DNA of 64,000 bases from Oleispirillum sp965228165 (GTDB taxonomy: Bacteria; Pseudomonadota; Alphaproteobacteria; Rhodospirillales; Rhodospirillaceae), in contig CBDDHB010000003.1 of the NCBI GenBank assembly GCA_965228165.1, positions 1,736,001 to 1,800,000 of the forward strand. The letters are read 5' to 3'. Positions 1-7,799 of the stretch are shown here, piece after piece. The notes below the pieces were generated by a model. It did not search any database, was not told the origin of the DNA, and saw only the letters and a program-made list of their open reading frames with translations. The position numbers and the translations under genes are program-made. The stretch's first letter is position 1. The number at the start of each line of letters is the position of its first letter.

Positions 1-388
1 GGCGATGACCCACATCCTGCTGCCGTTCATGATCCTGCCGCTCTATTCGGTGATGAAGGCGATCCCCCCCGCCTATGTGCGCGCCGCGCGGTCCCTGGGC
101 GCGTCGCCCGCCACCGCCTTCCTGCGCGTCTATGTGCCGCAGACCCTGCCCGGCATCGGCGCGGGCGGCCTGCTCGTCTTCATCATGGCGATCGGCTATT
201 ACATCACCCCCGCCCTGGTCGGCGGCGCGGGCGACCAGTTGATCAGCTATTTCATCGCCTATTACACCTCCAGCTCGGTCAACTGGGGGCTGGCCTCGGC
301 GCTGGGCGCGGTGCTGCTCTCCGCCACCCTGATTCTGTATGGGATTTACAACCGTCTGGTCGGCGCCGACGGGGTCAAGCTGGGGTAA
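1..388 (+). CDS. ABC transporter permease, polyamine type (3' part only)
   Basis: This is the C-terminal part of an inner-membrane permease; the 5' end lies before the window and the frame is open from base 2. It shows the cytoplasmic EAA-type loop (AARSLGASPATAFLRVYVPQ) that contacts the ATPase subunit, then hydrophobic segments. The next gene is a second permease nine bases downstream, so the pair would form the channel of a PotB/PotC-like spermidine/putrescine (or iron/polyol) importer. The ATPase and binding protein are presumably upstream, outside the window. The family is clear, but the substrate cannot be read from the permease. Confidence 0.88.
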   Translation, partial: AMTHILLPFMILPLYSVMKAIPPAYVRAARSLGASPATAFLRVYVPQTLPGIGAGGLLVFIMAIGYYITPALVGGAGDQLISYFIAYYTSSSVNWGLASALGAVLLSATLILYGIYNRLVGADGVKLG

Positions 389-397
389 AGACTAATC

Positions 398-1222
398 ATG
401 GCCGCACCCATCCTTCGCACCAAAAGCGAACGCGCCTGGACCGCCGCCCTGTGGGGGATAAGCGGCTTGGTCTTCGTCTTCCTGCTGGCGCCGATCCTGG
501 CCATCGTGCCGCTGTCGTTTTCCTCCGGGCAGTTCCTGACCTATCCCATTCCCGGATTCTCGCTGCGCTGGTACGCCGACTTCTTCACCTCGGACAAATG
601 GATCGACAGCCTGGGCAACAGCCTGATCGTCGGCGTCTCCTCCACCGTGCTCGCCACCGCCCTCGGCACCCTCGCCTCCCTCGGGCTGGTGCGGGCGCGA
701 TTCCGGGGCAAGGGCCTGATCATGGGAATCCTGCTGTCGCCGATGATCGTGCCGATGGTGATCACCGCCGTCGGGTTCTATTTCTTCTTCTCCCCCCTCG
801 GGCTGATCGCCAGCTTCACCGGCCTGATCGTCGCCCATACCGCGCTCGCCGCCCCCTTCGTCGTGGTCACCGTCACCGCCACCCTGCAAGGCTTCGACAT
901 GAACCTCGCCCGCGCCTCGGCCAGCCTGGGCGCGGGACCGACCACCACCTTCTTCAAGGTGATCCTGCCCCTGATCGCGCCGGGCGTCGCCTCCGGCGCC
1001 CTGTTCGCCTTCGCTACCTCGTTCGACGAGGTGGTGGTCGTCCTGTTCGTCGCCGGACCCGGCCAGCGAACCCTGCCGCGCGAAATGTTCTCGGGCATCC
1101 GCGAAAATATCAGCCCCACCATCACCGCCGTCGCCACCATCCTGATCCTGTTCTCGGTGCTGCTGCTGGTCGCCCTGGAACTCCTGCGCCGCCGTAACGC
1201 CCGCCTGCGCGGCGGGGCGTAA
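398..1222 (+). CDS. ABC transporter permease, PotC-like
   Basis: This 274-residue integral membrane protein has about six hydrophobic segments and an EAA loop near residues 165-185 (LARASASLGAGPTTTFFKVI). It has the length and organisation of PotC-family permeases, which pair with a PotB-like partner to import polyamines or related solutes. It starts nine bases after the preceding permease gene, so the two are surely one operon. The ATG has no strong Shine-Dalgarno sequence, which fits translational coupling. A hairpin repeat begins three bases after the stop and may end the transcript. The substrate is not determined. Confidence 0.9.
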   Translation: MAAPILRTKSERAWTAALWGISGLVFVFLLAPILAIVPLSFSSGQFLTYPIPGFSLRWYADFFTSDKWIDSLGNSLIVGVSSTVLATALGTLASLGLVRARFRGKGLIMGILLSPMIVPMVITAVGFYFFFSPLGLIASFTGLIVAHTALAAPFVVVTVTATLQGFDMNLARASASLGAGPTTTFFKVILPLIAPGVASGALFAFATSFDEVVVVLFVAGPGQRTLPREMFSGIRENISPTITAVATILILFSVLLLVALELLRRRNARLRGGA

Positions 1223-1224
1223 CA

Positions 1225-1370
1225 CCAGGCCGGGGCGCTGCCCCGGACCCTGCTGGGGAAAAGGTTGCGTGGGGACTCGGTCCCCCCGCGCCCCCATTCC
1301 TTAAGGTTTTCGCGCTGCGCACCATGGAACCGTCACGCGGCGTGAAGGCGTTATTGCGCTGCGCGCGGAA
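1225..1370. repeat. Dispersed hairpin element, copy A
   Basis: It begins just after the permease stop with stem CCGGGGC-GCT-GCCCCGG (1230-1246). A second GC-rich hairpin of the form GGGGAC/GTCCCC follows, then the family core CCCATTCCTTAAGGTTTT, the CGCGCTGCGC motif and the ACGCGGCGTGA motif. It sits between the convergent ends of the permease operon and the AT-rich gene, consistent with a terminator role. From 1371 to 1490 I see nothing else except the doubled motif CTGAATTC near 1460-1480. Confidence 0.75.
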
Positions 1371-1490
1371 ATCTGGATGACGGGTTGGGCCGGAAGAGGA
1401 AGGGCGGGTTTGAAGTAGGAGGTCAGGAAAGCGGGCCTTCGAATTAAGTACGGTGTCCCCTGAATTCCTGAATTCCCCTACTGCAACAAC

Positions 1491-3557
1491 CTATCTATAA
1501 TTTCTCGATATTCCGAGTTTTTCAAAGAAAAATTCATGACGAAGACGGGCATTCTTTATCAGGTCATCATAAGATATGGCGTGGACATACCCGAGATTCG
1601 GGATATATCCAAAATAACTGTTGCTGCCTTCTATCGGAGACAGGCGCGTCTTGCATTTTATGTCTATATGTTCCGTCATGTCGGCAATTAAAAAACAGTG
1701 AATCGGCCTTGTTTCGCTGATTTTTATATGCCGACCGTCGTATGTTTTTTCTCCGCTAATGCCATTTTCTAATTCTATTTTATACTTCATGAACCTATCA
1801 AATGGATCCTCTGCATCATATCCTTTTTCACCATGTGTTGAGTATGATTTGCGCGAAGGTCGTTTAAATTCTATTATGAATATCGGTGAATTATCTTTAT
1901 CCTCACGGTCAAATGCTAATTCTTCATCAAGTATGAATAATACATCAGGTCGTTTTTCATCCTTGCTCTGGTTGAATTGGCTTAATGGAGCATCTGAGGC
2001 TAAGAATGAGTAAAACATAAATCTATCATCTAGTAGCCAAAGATTCTGATTAAGAAGTTTCTTCGTGTTGTCGATTCTGCGCATCGGGCAGATTAGGTTA
2101 TGTATTATGTCCTCTTTAAAGTTCCTGCCGCTGTCTGATATTCCCATGTATTTATCTAAATGATCTATAATGGCTTTTCTTCTTACCATGTATTCTGATA
2201 GAGAGCCTATTTGTTGATCTGAGAGTTTGCTGTGTATTTCGTGCACATCATTCATGATGGCACCTTCTTCATCTGAGGTAATATCCGCAGATGAATTAGT
2301 AATAGATTTAATTCTATCGTCGAGTCTTTCCTGTATGGATTTAGTTTTTCTATGCAGCCTATACCTGTGTATAGCCAGATCAGACAGCATTGATTCAGAT
2401 TTGTTTAAGGAGAATGGGATGCTATCAATATAATTATCAGGTTTTGACTGTGTTATGGATGGAAACTCATGCTCTAATTCAGAAAGAATATATCTTTGAT
2501 TCTCCTTCACCTTGTCCATATAGGCAGAAAGAAATTTTGTAACTAATTCCAATACTTTATCCTTTAAATTTTTCATATCTTCCGGTAGAACGTTTAGATA
2601 ATAAGTGCGCTCTTGGTTAATATTCATATTAATGTATTCGCCTGATAGAACGCCAACATATTTGCAATCATCAAACGATGTCATGCCAAGCTGATTGTCT
2701 AAGTTATAATCCAGGCAAACTCTTTGATCTGCCGCAAAATATACAGCGTTCTGCGATTTGCCTGTTTTGGTTAGATCAGATGGTGCGGATTTTGGGGCGT
2801 GCCTAGAGTCTATTCTCATGTGCTCTATATGAAGATCAAAAGATTTGCCGTTTACGTTATTGAATGTAAAACGCTCACTTATTCTTTCTTTTATGTTATT
2901 CTTTAGTTCTTTGTATATATCTATAAAATCTGTTCCCTGCTTCAGGATGATCTCAGGGTGTTTTTCAGATATGAATATTGGAAAGAAATGCCTTATTATA
3001 TGGCTTGCAATTGTAGGTAGTTTTGCCGGTAGTTGCTGAGCATATCCATCTCGCATGCCGAGTAGATTTATGGTTGTTCCGCATTCTTTCTGGACAAATA
3101 TTTCGGATACATGGTGATTGTTAATGGTGTCCGTATTGTCCACATTAAATGTGAAACACCTGCTGTATAGTGATGAATTATCGTAGAAAGTGCTGCTTAC
3201 TTCTGTTTTGTTAAATGTCTTTAACCATGTAAGCCTGCCAATTCCTTTCCCGCCTTTCTTTAACTTATGATCTGTGTCTGGGATAAGAAAGGCATCAAAA
3301 TTCTTATTGTCTAGACCAATTCCATTATCACTTATGGATATGTTTATATCTTTATCATTCCTATCGATTTCGATCTGAATTTTGCCTTTCTCGACGGAAT
3401 TCACCCCGAACCGGTCATGAATGGCCTGAATGCCATTCATGATAGCTTCCAACATGGGGTAGACAGAATTTAATGGGGATGGGGCAAGAGCTAAGTTGCG
3501 GATTCGCCCTTCAAGGTTTGTGTCTAGAGCAAATGTTGTCCTGCTGTTATCAGGCAT
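1491..3557 (-). CDS. GHKL (Hsp90/MutL-like) ATPase with C-terminal PD-(D/E)XK nuclease-like domain
   Basis: I read a 688-residue protein from the ATG at 3557. A GGGGG Shine-Dalgarno lies eight bases upstream of it, between this ATG and an in-frame TTG at 3572. Residues 35-110 carry the Bergerat ATP-binding fold: N-box E37/N41, G1 box DNGIG (77-81) and G2 box GGKGIG (102-107). Near the C-terminus, PDVLF (D538) followed by IIEFK (E563, K565) has the D...ExK layout of PD-(D/E)XK nucleases. The middle is helical and unassigned. The gene is strikingly AT-rich, with AGA, ATA and AAT codons, inside very GC-rich DNA, and it stands alone. That points to horizontal transfer. An anti-phage or other DNA-targeting role is inferred from architecture and composition; I cannot assign a named system. 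Confidence 0.8.
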   Translation of the reverse strand: MPDNSRTTFALDTNLEGRIRNLALAPSPLNSVYPMLEAIMNGIQAIHDRFGVNSVEKGKIQIEIDRNDKDINISISDNGIGLDNKNFDAFLIPDTDHKLKKGGKGIGRLTWLKTFNKTEVSSTFYDNSSLYSRCFTFNVDNTDTINNHHVSEIFVQKECGTTINLLGMRDGYAQQLPAKLPTIASHIIRHFFPIFISEKHPEIILKQGTDFIDIYKELKNNIKERISERFTFNNVNGKSFDLHIEHMRIDSRHAPKSAPSDLTKTGKSQNAVYFAADQRVCLDYNLDNQLGMTSFDDCKYVGVLSGEYINMNINQERTYYLNVLPEDMKNLKDKVLELVTKFLSAYMDKVKENQRYILSELEHEFPSITQSKPDNYIDSIPFSLNKSESMLSDLAIHRYRLHRKTKSIQERLDDRIKSITNSSADITSDEEGAIMNDVHEIHSKLSDQQIGSLSEYMVRRKAIIDHLDKYMGISDSGRNFKEDIIHNLICPMRRIDNTKKLLNQNLWLLDDRFMFYSFLASDAPLSQFNQSKDEKRPDVLFILDEELAFDREDKDNSPIFIIEFKRPSRKSYSTHGEKGYDAEDPFDRFMKYKIELENGISGEKTYDGRHIKISETRPIHCFLIADMTEHIDIKCKTRLSPIEGSNSYFGYIPNLGYVHAISYDDLIKNARLRHEFFFEKLGISRNYR

Positions 3558-3634
3558 GAAGGTATCCCCCAAGATTTTCCCTCAGCAATTGTGAGCGTTT
3601 CAGTGGGTATTTACAAGATTCTCAACGCATGAAC

Positions 3635-3676
3635 GTCGCCAGCTAAGGCTCTGGAGTCGCCAGCTAAGGTTCTGGA
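3635..3676. repeat. Tandem 21-bp direct repeat
   Basis: Two adjacent copies of a 21-bp unit (core CGCCAGCTAAGG), at 3635-3655 and 3656-3676, differ at one base. They lie about 80-120 bp upstream of the AT-rich ATPase/nuclease gene, at the edge of the insert. They could be iterons, a regulator site or a scar of insertion. Nothing else is evident in 3573-3720. Confidence 0.7.
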
Positions 3677-3720
3677 GCCGATGCAAGAGAAGTGGTTCTA
3701 GGGGGCAATTAGAAACAACT

Positions 3721-3781
3721 CATAGGATGCAAGGGCCTTTCGGCCCTTGCCGGGTCCTGGCAGTGCCCGGCTTGGTTTTCC
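3721..3781. repeat. Dispersed hairpin element, copy B (half copy)
   Basis: Read on the minus strand, directly after the extensin-like gene, this half copy gives AAAACCAAGCCGGGC-ACT-GCCAGG, then the second stem GCAAGGGCC-GAAA-GGCCCTTGC. This is the outward-facing end module of the family, placed where a terminator for the minus-strand gene would be. Confidence 0.65.
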
Positions 3782-4467
3782 CTACCTCACCCGTGGGTCT
3801 TCGGGTTTCTGGCGGCAGAAGCCATAGGGGCCCATGTCGAAGTGGAAGTGGTCGTAGTGGTTGGCGTCGGAATCCGGCCCCAGCACGCCGGAGAACAGGG
3901 TACACGCCCCCTGGCCGATGGTTTTCAGGAACTCGGCTTTCTTGTCCCGGCCTTTCCAGTGCAGGGTGACCGAGACCTTTTCCTTTTTTCGGTTTCGAAG
4001 ACGCCGATGTCGATGGCGTTGCCCTTGGCGTGTTCGCTCATCCGGCTGCCGCCGGTGGCGCGGCGGCAGGCATAGGTTCCGTAGTGGTGGAGGGTGGCGA
4101 TCGGGCTGCCGAGGATGCGTTTCGCCGCCGGTTGCACCATCGTCGCCTCCCACTCCGAGAGTTTCAGCGCCAGGGTGCAGGTCATCAGGGCGGGGGAGGA
4201 GAGTTTCGCCCTGCCGAAGCGGGAGACCTTCACCGCGTCGGTGACGCCGCAGTTGCCGGAGGAGAAATCCGGCGCGGGTACGAAATCCACGTCCAGGCGG
4301 GCGAGTTCGGCGCGGCAGGGTCCGGGCGCGGCGGGCGGCGGCGTTCCGGCGCAGGCGGCGAGCAGCAGGGGGGCGAGGAAAGCGGACAGGTTGCGAAGGG
4401 TCGCGGACCCTCCGCGCCTTCGGTTTTTCGGTTCACGCCGCGATGCGGCTGGCAATTCCCGTTTCAT
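3782..4467 (-). pseudogene. Extensin-like lipoprotein, frameshifted
   Basis: Two frames together encode one protein. The first part (4467 to about 3985) has a signal sequence with lipobox LLLAAC and the start of the extensin-like C-terminal domain (HAKGNAIDIGVFETE). The rest, in another frame (to 3782), supplies VSVTLHWKGRDKKAEFL and the conserved HYDHFHFDMGPYG ending. The switch is at the run T6 at 3984-3989 (A6 on the coding strand); one extra A would restore the frame. The family is common in alphaproteobacteria, with a cell-envelope location and no firmly known function. It is either a real pseudogene or a one-base consensus error. Confidence 0.78.
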
Positions 4468-4514
4468 CGCTCACCAGTGTATAGCGCCGCGCGCGAAAAA
4501 CCAGACCGGGCCGG

Positions 4515-4733
4515 ATGGGTTCCGCCGTTTCCGAGGGAATCGACCGGGCAGGACGCATCCCGCCGATTCCTCCCCTCGTCGCCCCCGTCCCCGGGCTTGA
4601 CCCGGGGATCAACCCGGGGGTCTGCGTCTTGTTTTGTAACCTATTGGAAAACAACAACTCGTGGATGACCGGGACACGCCCGGTCATGACGAAGGGGGCG
4701 GCGGAAACGTTACGCGAAAATGAACCGGACACG
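4515..4733. repeat. Second intergenic repeat family, copy 1
   Basis: This stretch shares extended similarity with 53258-53491: the blocks TTTCCGAGGGAATCGACCGG, CCGGGCTTGACCCGG, TTGTTTTGTAACC..TTGGAAAA and CTCGTGGATGACCGGGACAC, with the palindrome ACCGGGACACGCCCGGT. The motif CCGGGCTTGACCCGG is typical of widespread alphaproteobacterial intergenic palindromes. The left end here is degenerate. No gene is evident in 4468-4909. Confidence 0.7.
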
Positions 4734-4769
4734 CGTGGGTCAAGCCCGCTGGGTGATGAATCGAGAAAT

Positions 4770-4908
4770 TGGCGGGATGGTTTTCGCGCGCAGCGCCATC
4801 GAACCTTCGCATCCTCGTGATGGTCGATAGCCGCTTTCGCGGCGAAGAACCAGTTACAGGATCAAAGGGCCCAAGGCCCTTTGCGGGTGTGGGCAGCGCC
4901 CACGAGTT
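4770..4908. repeat. Dispersed hairpin element, copy C
   Basis: Read on the minus strand just after the SDR gene, it gives stem GTGGGC-GCT-GCCCAC, then AAAGGGCC-TT-GGGCCCTTT, then the core motifs out to CGCGCGCAGCGC near 4780-4800. Stem 1 differs from the usual CCGGGC/GCCCGG on both arms, so pairing is kept. Confidence 0.7.
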
Positions 4909-4909
4909 C

Positions 4910-5627
4910 TTACGCCTCCACCCGTTCGCCGTTGATCGCGCAGGCGGGCATCGCCAGGGCGGCGAGGGCGGGGGCGACGGCCTCCGGCGTGGGCAAGGTT
5001 TTCGCGTCCTCGCCGGGGAAGGCCTCGGCGCGCATCCGGGTGGCGAGCGCGCCGGGGTCGAACAGGTTGGCGCGGATCGAAGTGCGGGCGATTTCGGCGG
5101 CGTAGGTTCGGACCATGGCTTCCAGGCCCGCCTTGGCGATGGCGTAGGCTCCCCAATAGGCGGGGGCGAGGCGGGCGGCGGCGGAGGTGACGAAGGCGAC
5201 GCGTCCGGCGTCGGAGAGGCGGAGCAGCGGGTCGCAGGCGCGCAGCAGCCGCCACTGGGCGGTGAGGTCGGTGGCGATCACCCGTTCGAAGAGGTCGGGG
5301 TCGAAGTGGGCCATGGGCCCGAGGCCGCCCAGGGTGGCGGCGGTGGAGACCAGGGCGTCGAGGCGACCGAAGCGCGCCGCGATCAGGGCGGCCATCTGGT
5401 CGATGCGGGAAAAGTCGGTGAGGTCGAGGGGGGGCGAGCACCAGCGGCGGCAGGCCGAGGGCGCGGGCCTGGTCGTCGAGTTCGGAGAGTCCGCCTTCGG
5501 TGCGCGCCGTCGCGATCACCGTCGCCCCGGCCTTGGCGAGTTCCAGCGCCGTCGCCCGCCCAAGGCCGCGCGATGCGCCGGTGACCAGCGCGACGCGGCC
5601 CTCCATCGGGCGGGGGGGGGCGGGCAT
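4910..5627 (-). pseudogene. Short-chain dehydrogenase/reductase, frameshifted
   Basis: The N-terminus (GRVALVTGASRGLGRATALE) carries the NAD(P)-binding TGxxxGxG motif. The remainder lies in another frame from about 5395 and includes the active-site region SAAARLAPAYWGAYAIAKAG, with the Y-x3-K pair. The switch is at a seven-G run (5428-5434); removing one base gives the expected join LVLAPLDLTDFSRIDQMAAL. The start ATG at 5627 overlaps the purF stop (TAATG), with an alternative ATG at 5606. An SDR often follows purF in alphaproteobacteria. The restored length is about 238 residues and the substrate is unknown. Confidence 0.78.
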
Positions 5628-7108
5628 TATTTCTTGCCCTGGCCGCGCTCGACCAGGACGCTCGGGCGCGACAGCAGGTGGTGGTCGTGGTCGGTGAGTT
5701 CCAGCGGATAGTCGCCGGAGAAGCAGGCGTCGCAGTACTGCGGGCTGGCGGCGTCGCGGGCCGTGCCGCCGACGGCGCGGTAGAGGCCGTCCATCGAGAT
5801 GAAGGCGAGGCTGTCGCAGCCGATCGCCTTCGCCATTTCGGCCTCGGTCATGCGGGCGGCCATCAGGTGCTCGCGTTCCGGCGTGTCGATGCCGTAGAAG
5901 CAGGGGAATATGGTGGGCGGCGAGGAAATCCGCATGTGGACCTCGGACGCTCCGGCGTGGCGCATCATATCGACGATCTTTTGCGAGGTGGTGCCGCGGA
6001 CGATCGAATCGTCCACCAGGATGATCCGCTTGCCCTTGATCACTTCGGTGTTCGGGCTGTGCTTCAGCTTCACCCCGAGGTGGCGGATCGAATCCGTCGG
6101 CTGGATGAAGGTGCGCCCGACGTAGTGGTTGCGGATGATCCCCAGTTCGAAGGGAATCCCCGAGGCCTGGGCATAGCCGAGCGCGGCGGGCACCCCGGAA
6201 TCCGGCACCAGGATGATCAGATCGGCGTCCACCGGCCGTTCGTGGGCAAGCTCCGCGCCGATGCGCTTGCGCGCCTCGTACACGCCTTTGCCGTCCATCA
6301 GGCTGTCGGGGCGGGCGAAATAGATGTACTCGAAGATGCACAGGCGTTGCTTGTGCGGGGCGAAGGGCTTTTGCGAGTGCAGCCCGGCCTCGTCGACGAT
6401 CACCACCTCGCCGGGTTCGACGTCGCGCACGAAGTCCGCGCCGATGATGTCGAGGGCGCAGGTCTCGGAGGCCAGGATATAGGCCTCGCCCAGCTTGCCG
6501 ATGACCAGGGGGCGGACCCCGGCGGGGTCGCGCACCCCGATCAGCGCCTCGGTGGACAGCATCACCAGGGAATACGCGCCCTTGACCTGACGCAGGGCGT
6601 CGATCACCCGCTTCGGGATCGAGGATTCCAGGCCGGTGGCGATCAGGTGGACGATCACCTCGGTGTCCGAGGTGGACTGGAACAGGCAGCCGCGCTTGAT
6701 CAACTGGCGGCGGAGCGTCATCGCGTTGGTCAAATTGCCGTTGTGGGCGATGGCGAAGCCGCCGCTTTCGAATTCGGCGAAAAGGGGCTGGACGTTGCGC
6801 AGAATGGTCTCGCCGGTGGTCGAATAGCGCACGTGGCCGATCGCCGAATCCCCCGCGAGGCCGTTGATCACCGCCTCGGAGCTGAAGTTGGCGGCGACGT
6901 GGCCCATCCCCTTGTGCGAGTTGAAGCGTTCGCCGTCGCGGGTGACGATGCCCGCCGCCTCCTGCCCCCGGTGTTGCAGGGCGTGCAGGCCCAGGGTGGT
7001 CAGGCGCGCCGCGTCGGGGGAGCCGAAGACGCCGAAGACGCCGCATTCCTCCTTCAGGTGGTCGCCGTCGAAGGGATCGGTGGTGAGGTCGGGCAGGCTG
7101 TGGGTCAT
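5627..7108 (-). CDS. purF: Amidophosphoribosyltransferase PurF
   Basis: PurF catalyses the first committed step of purine synthesis, making phosphoribosylamine from PRPP and glutamine. The ATG at 7108 gives 493 residues, the usual size. A short propeptide precedes the catalytic Cys22 in KEECGVFGVFG, which becomes N-terminal after processing. The glutaminase domain continues with ALQHRGQEAAGI and IAHNGNLTN, and the phosphoribosyltransferase domain has the PRPP loop ILVDDSIVRGTT. cvpA lies 11 bases upstream and an SDR overlaps downstream. The longer open frame upstream of 7108 is read-through of cvpA in another frame. Confidence 0.97.
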   Translation of the reverse strand: MTHSLPDLTTDPFDGDHLKEECGVFGVFGSPDAARLTTLGLHALQHRGQEAAGIVTRDGERFNSHKGMGHVAANFSSEAVINGLAGDSAIGHVRYSTTGETILRNVQPLFAEFESGGFAIAHNGNLTNAMTLRRQLIKRGCLFQSTSDTEVIVHLIATGLESSIPKRVIDALRQVKGAYSLVMLSTEALIGVRDPAGVRPLVIGKLGEAYILASETCALDIIGADFVRDVEPGEVVIVDEAGLHSQKPFAPHKQRLCIFEYIYFARPDSLMDGKGVYEARKRIGAELAHERPVDADLIILVPDSGVPAALGYAQASGIPFELGIIRNHYVGRTFIQPTDSIRHLGVKLKHSPNTEVIKGKRIILVDDSIVRGTTSQKIVDMMRHAGASEVHMRISSPPTIFPCFYGIDTPEREHLMAARMTEAEMAKAIGCDSLAFISMDGLYRAVGGTARDAASPQYCDACFSGDYPLELTDHDHHLLSRPSVLVERGQGKK

Positions 7109-7119
7109 TCGGGGGACTC

Positions 7120-7794
7120 TCAACGGTTGGCGTCGATCAGGCGGTTCATGTCGCGGCGCGCGTCGTCGGCATAGCCCGGCGACGATTCGTTGGCGGGAGC
7201 CTTCGGCGTCGGGGCGCTCCACGCCTTCAGGGTGCGGTCGATGGCGATGGCGTCCTGCGCCGACTTGCGGGCGTCGGCGGCCTTGCGCCCGATCTCCGCC
7301 TCGAACAGGGATTCCGGGGCGATGCGTTTGATCGCGTCGGCTCCGGTGACGATCCAGGGGGTGGTCTTCGCCCCCTGCATCCACTTCGGCGGCGCCGACA
7401 GGTCGAGCACCCATTGCATCGCCAGATAGGCCAGAACCACCAGAAGCGCGCCGCGAACCCCGCCGAAGGCGAAGCCCAAGGCCCGGTCCACCGGGCTCAA
7501 GGCGCTGCCCTTGACCCCGTGGCTGACCGCGCGGGTGACGATGGAGCACAGAATCAGGGTGGCGATGAACAGCAACGCGGCGGCGGCGGCGTCGGCGATC
7601 ATCTTGCTTTCGATCATCGCGCGGCCATAGGGCCGCAGCGCCGGCAGGCCGAAGATCACCGCCAGCACCGCCAGAACCCAGCCCGCGATCGACAAGGCCT
7701 CGTGGGTGAAGCCGCGCAACGTTGCCATCAGGGCGGAGGCGAGGATCACCCCGAACACCACCAGATCGACCATCGGCAGGGGCAGATTGCTCAC
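7120..7794 (-). CDS. cvpA: CvpA family membrane protein
   Basis: This 224-residue protein has four hydrophobic segments in its first 150 residues (starting MVDLVVFGVILASALMATLR) and a charged cytoplasmic tail. It matches CvpA, named for colicin V production and linked to envelope maintenance. It sits between radA and purF, the classical cvpA-purF pairing, with an 11-base gap to purF, so co-transcription is likely. An internal ATG eight residues in is an alternative start. The molecular function of the family is not settled. Confidence 0.9.
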   Translation of the reverse strand: MSNLPLPMVDLVVFGVILASALMATLRGFTHEALSIAGWVLAVLAVIFGLPALRPYGRAMIESKMIADAAAAALLFIATLILCSIVTRAVSHGVKGSALSPVDRALGFAFGGVRGALLVVLAYLAMQWVLDLSAPPKWMQGAKTTPWIVTGADAIKRIAPESLFEAEIGRKAADARKSAQDAIAIDRTLKAWSAPTPKAPANESSPGYADDARRDMNRLIDANR

Positions 7795-7799
7795 GGTTT

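Noticed and set aside
392..1297. Long minus-strand open frame opposite the permease gene
   Set aside because: Low-complexity Gly/Asp/Gln/Arg translation typical of antisense frames in GC-rich coding DNA; the plus strand encodes a clear permease.
3984..3989. Programmed -1 frameshift in the extensin-like gene
   Set aside because: The A6 run is not in the correct register for a standard X XXY YYZ slippery site and no downstream structure is obvious; a one-base indel is simpler.
4854..7046. 730-codon minus-strand frame covering purF
   Set aside because: It is an off-frame reading of purF; only a short stretch (about 5440-5627) carries real SDR N-terminal sequence, which I used for the frameshifted SDR gene.
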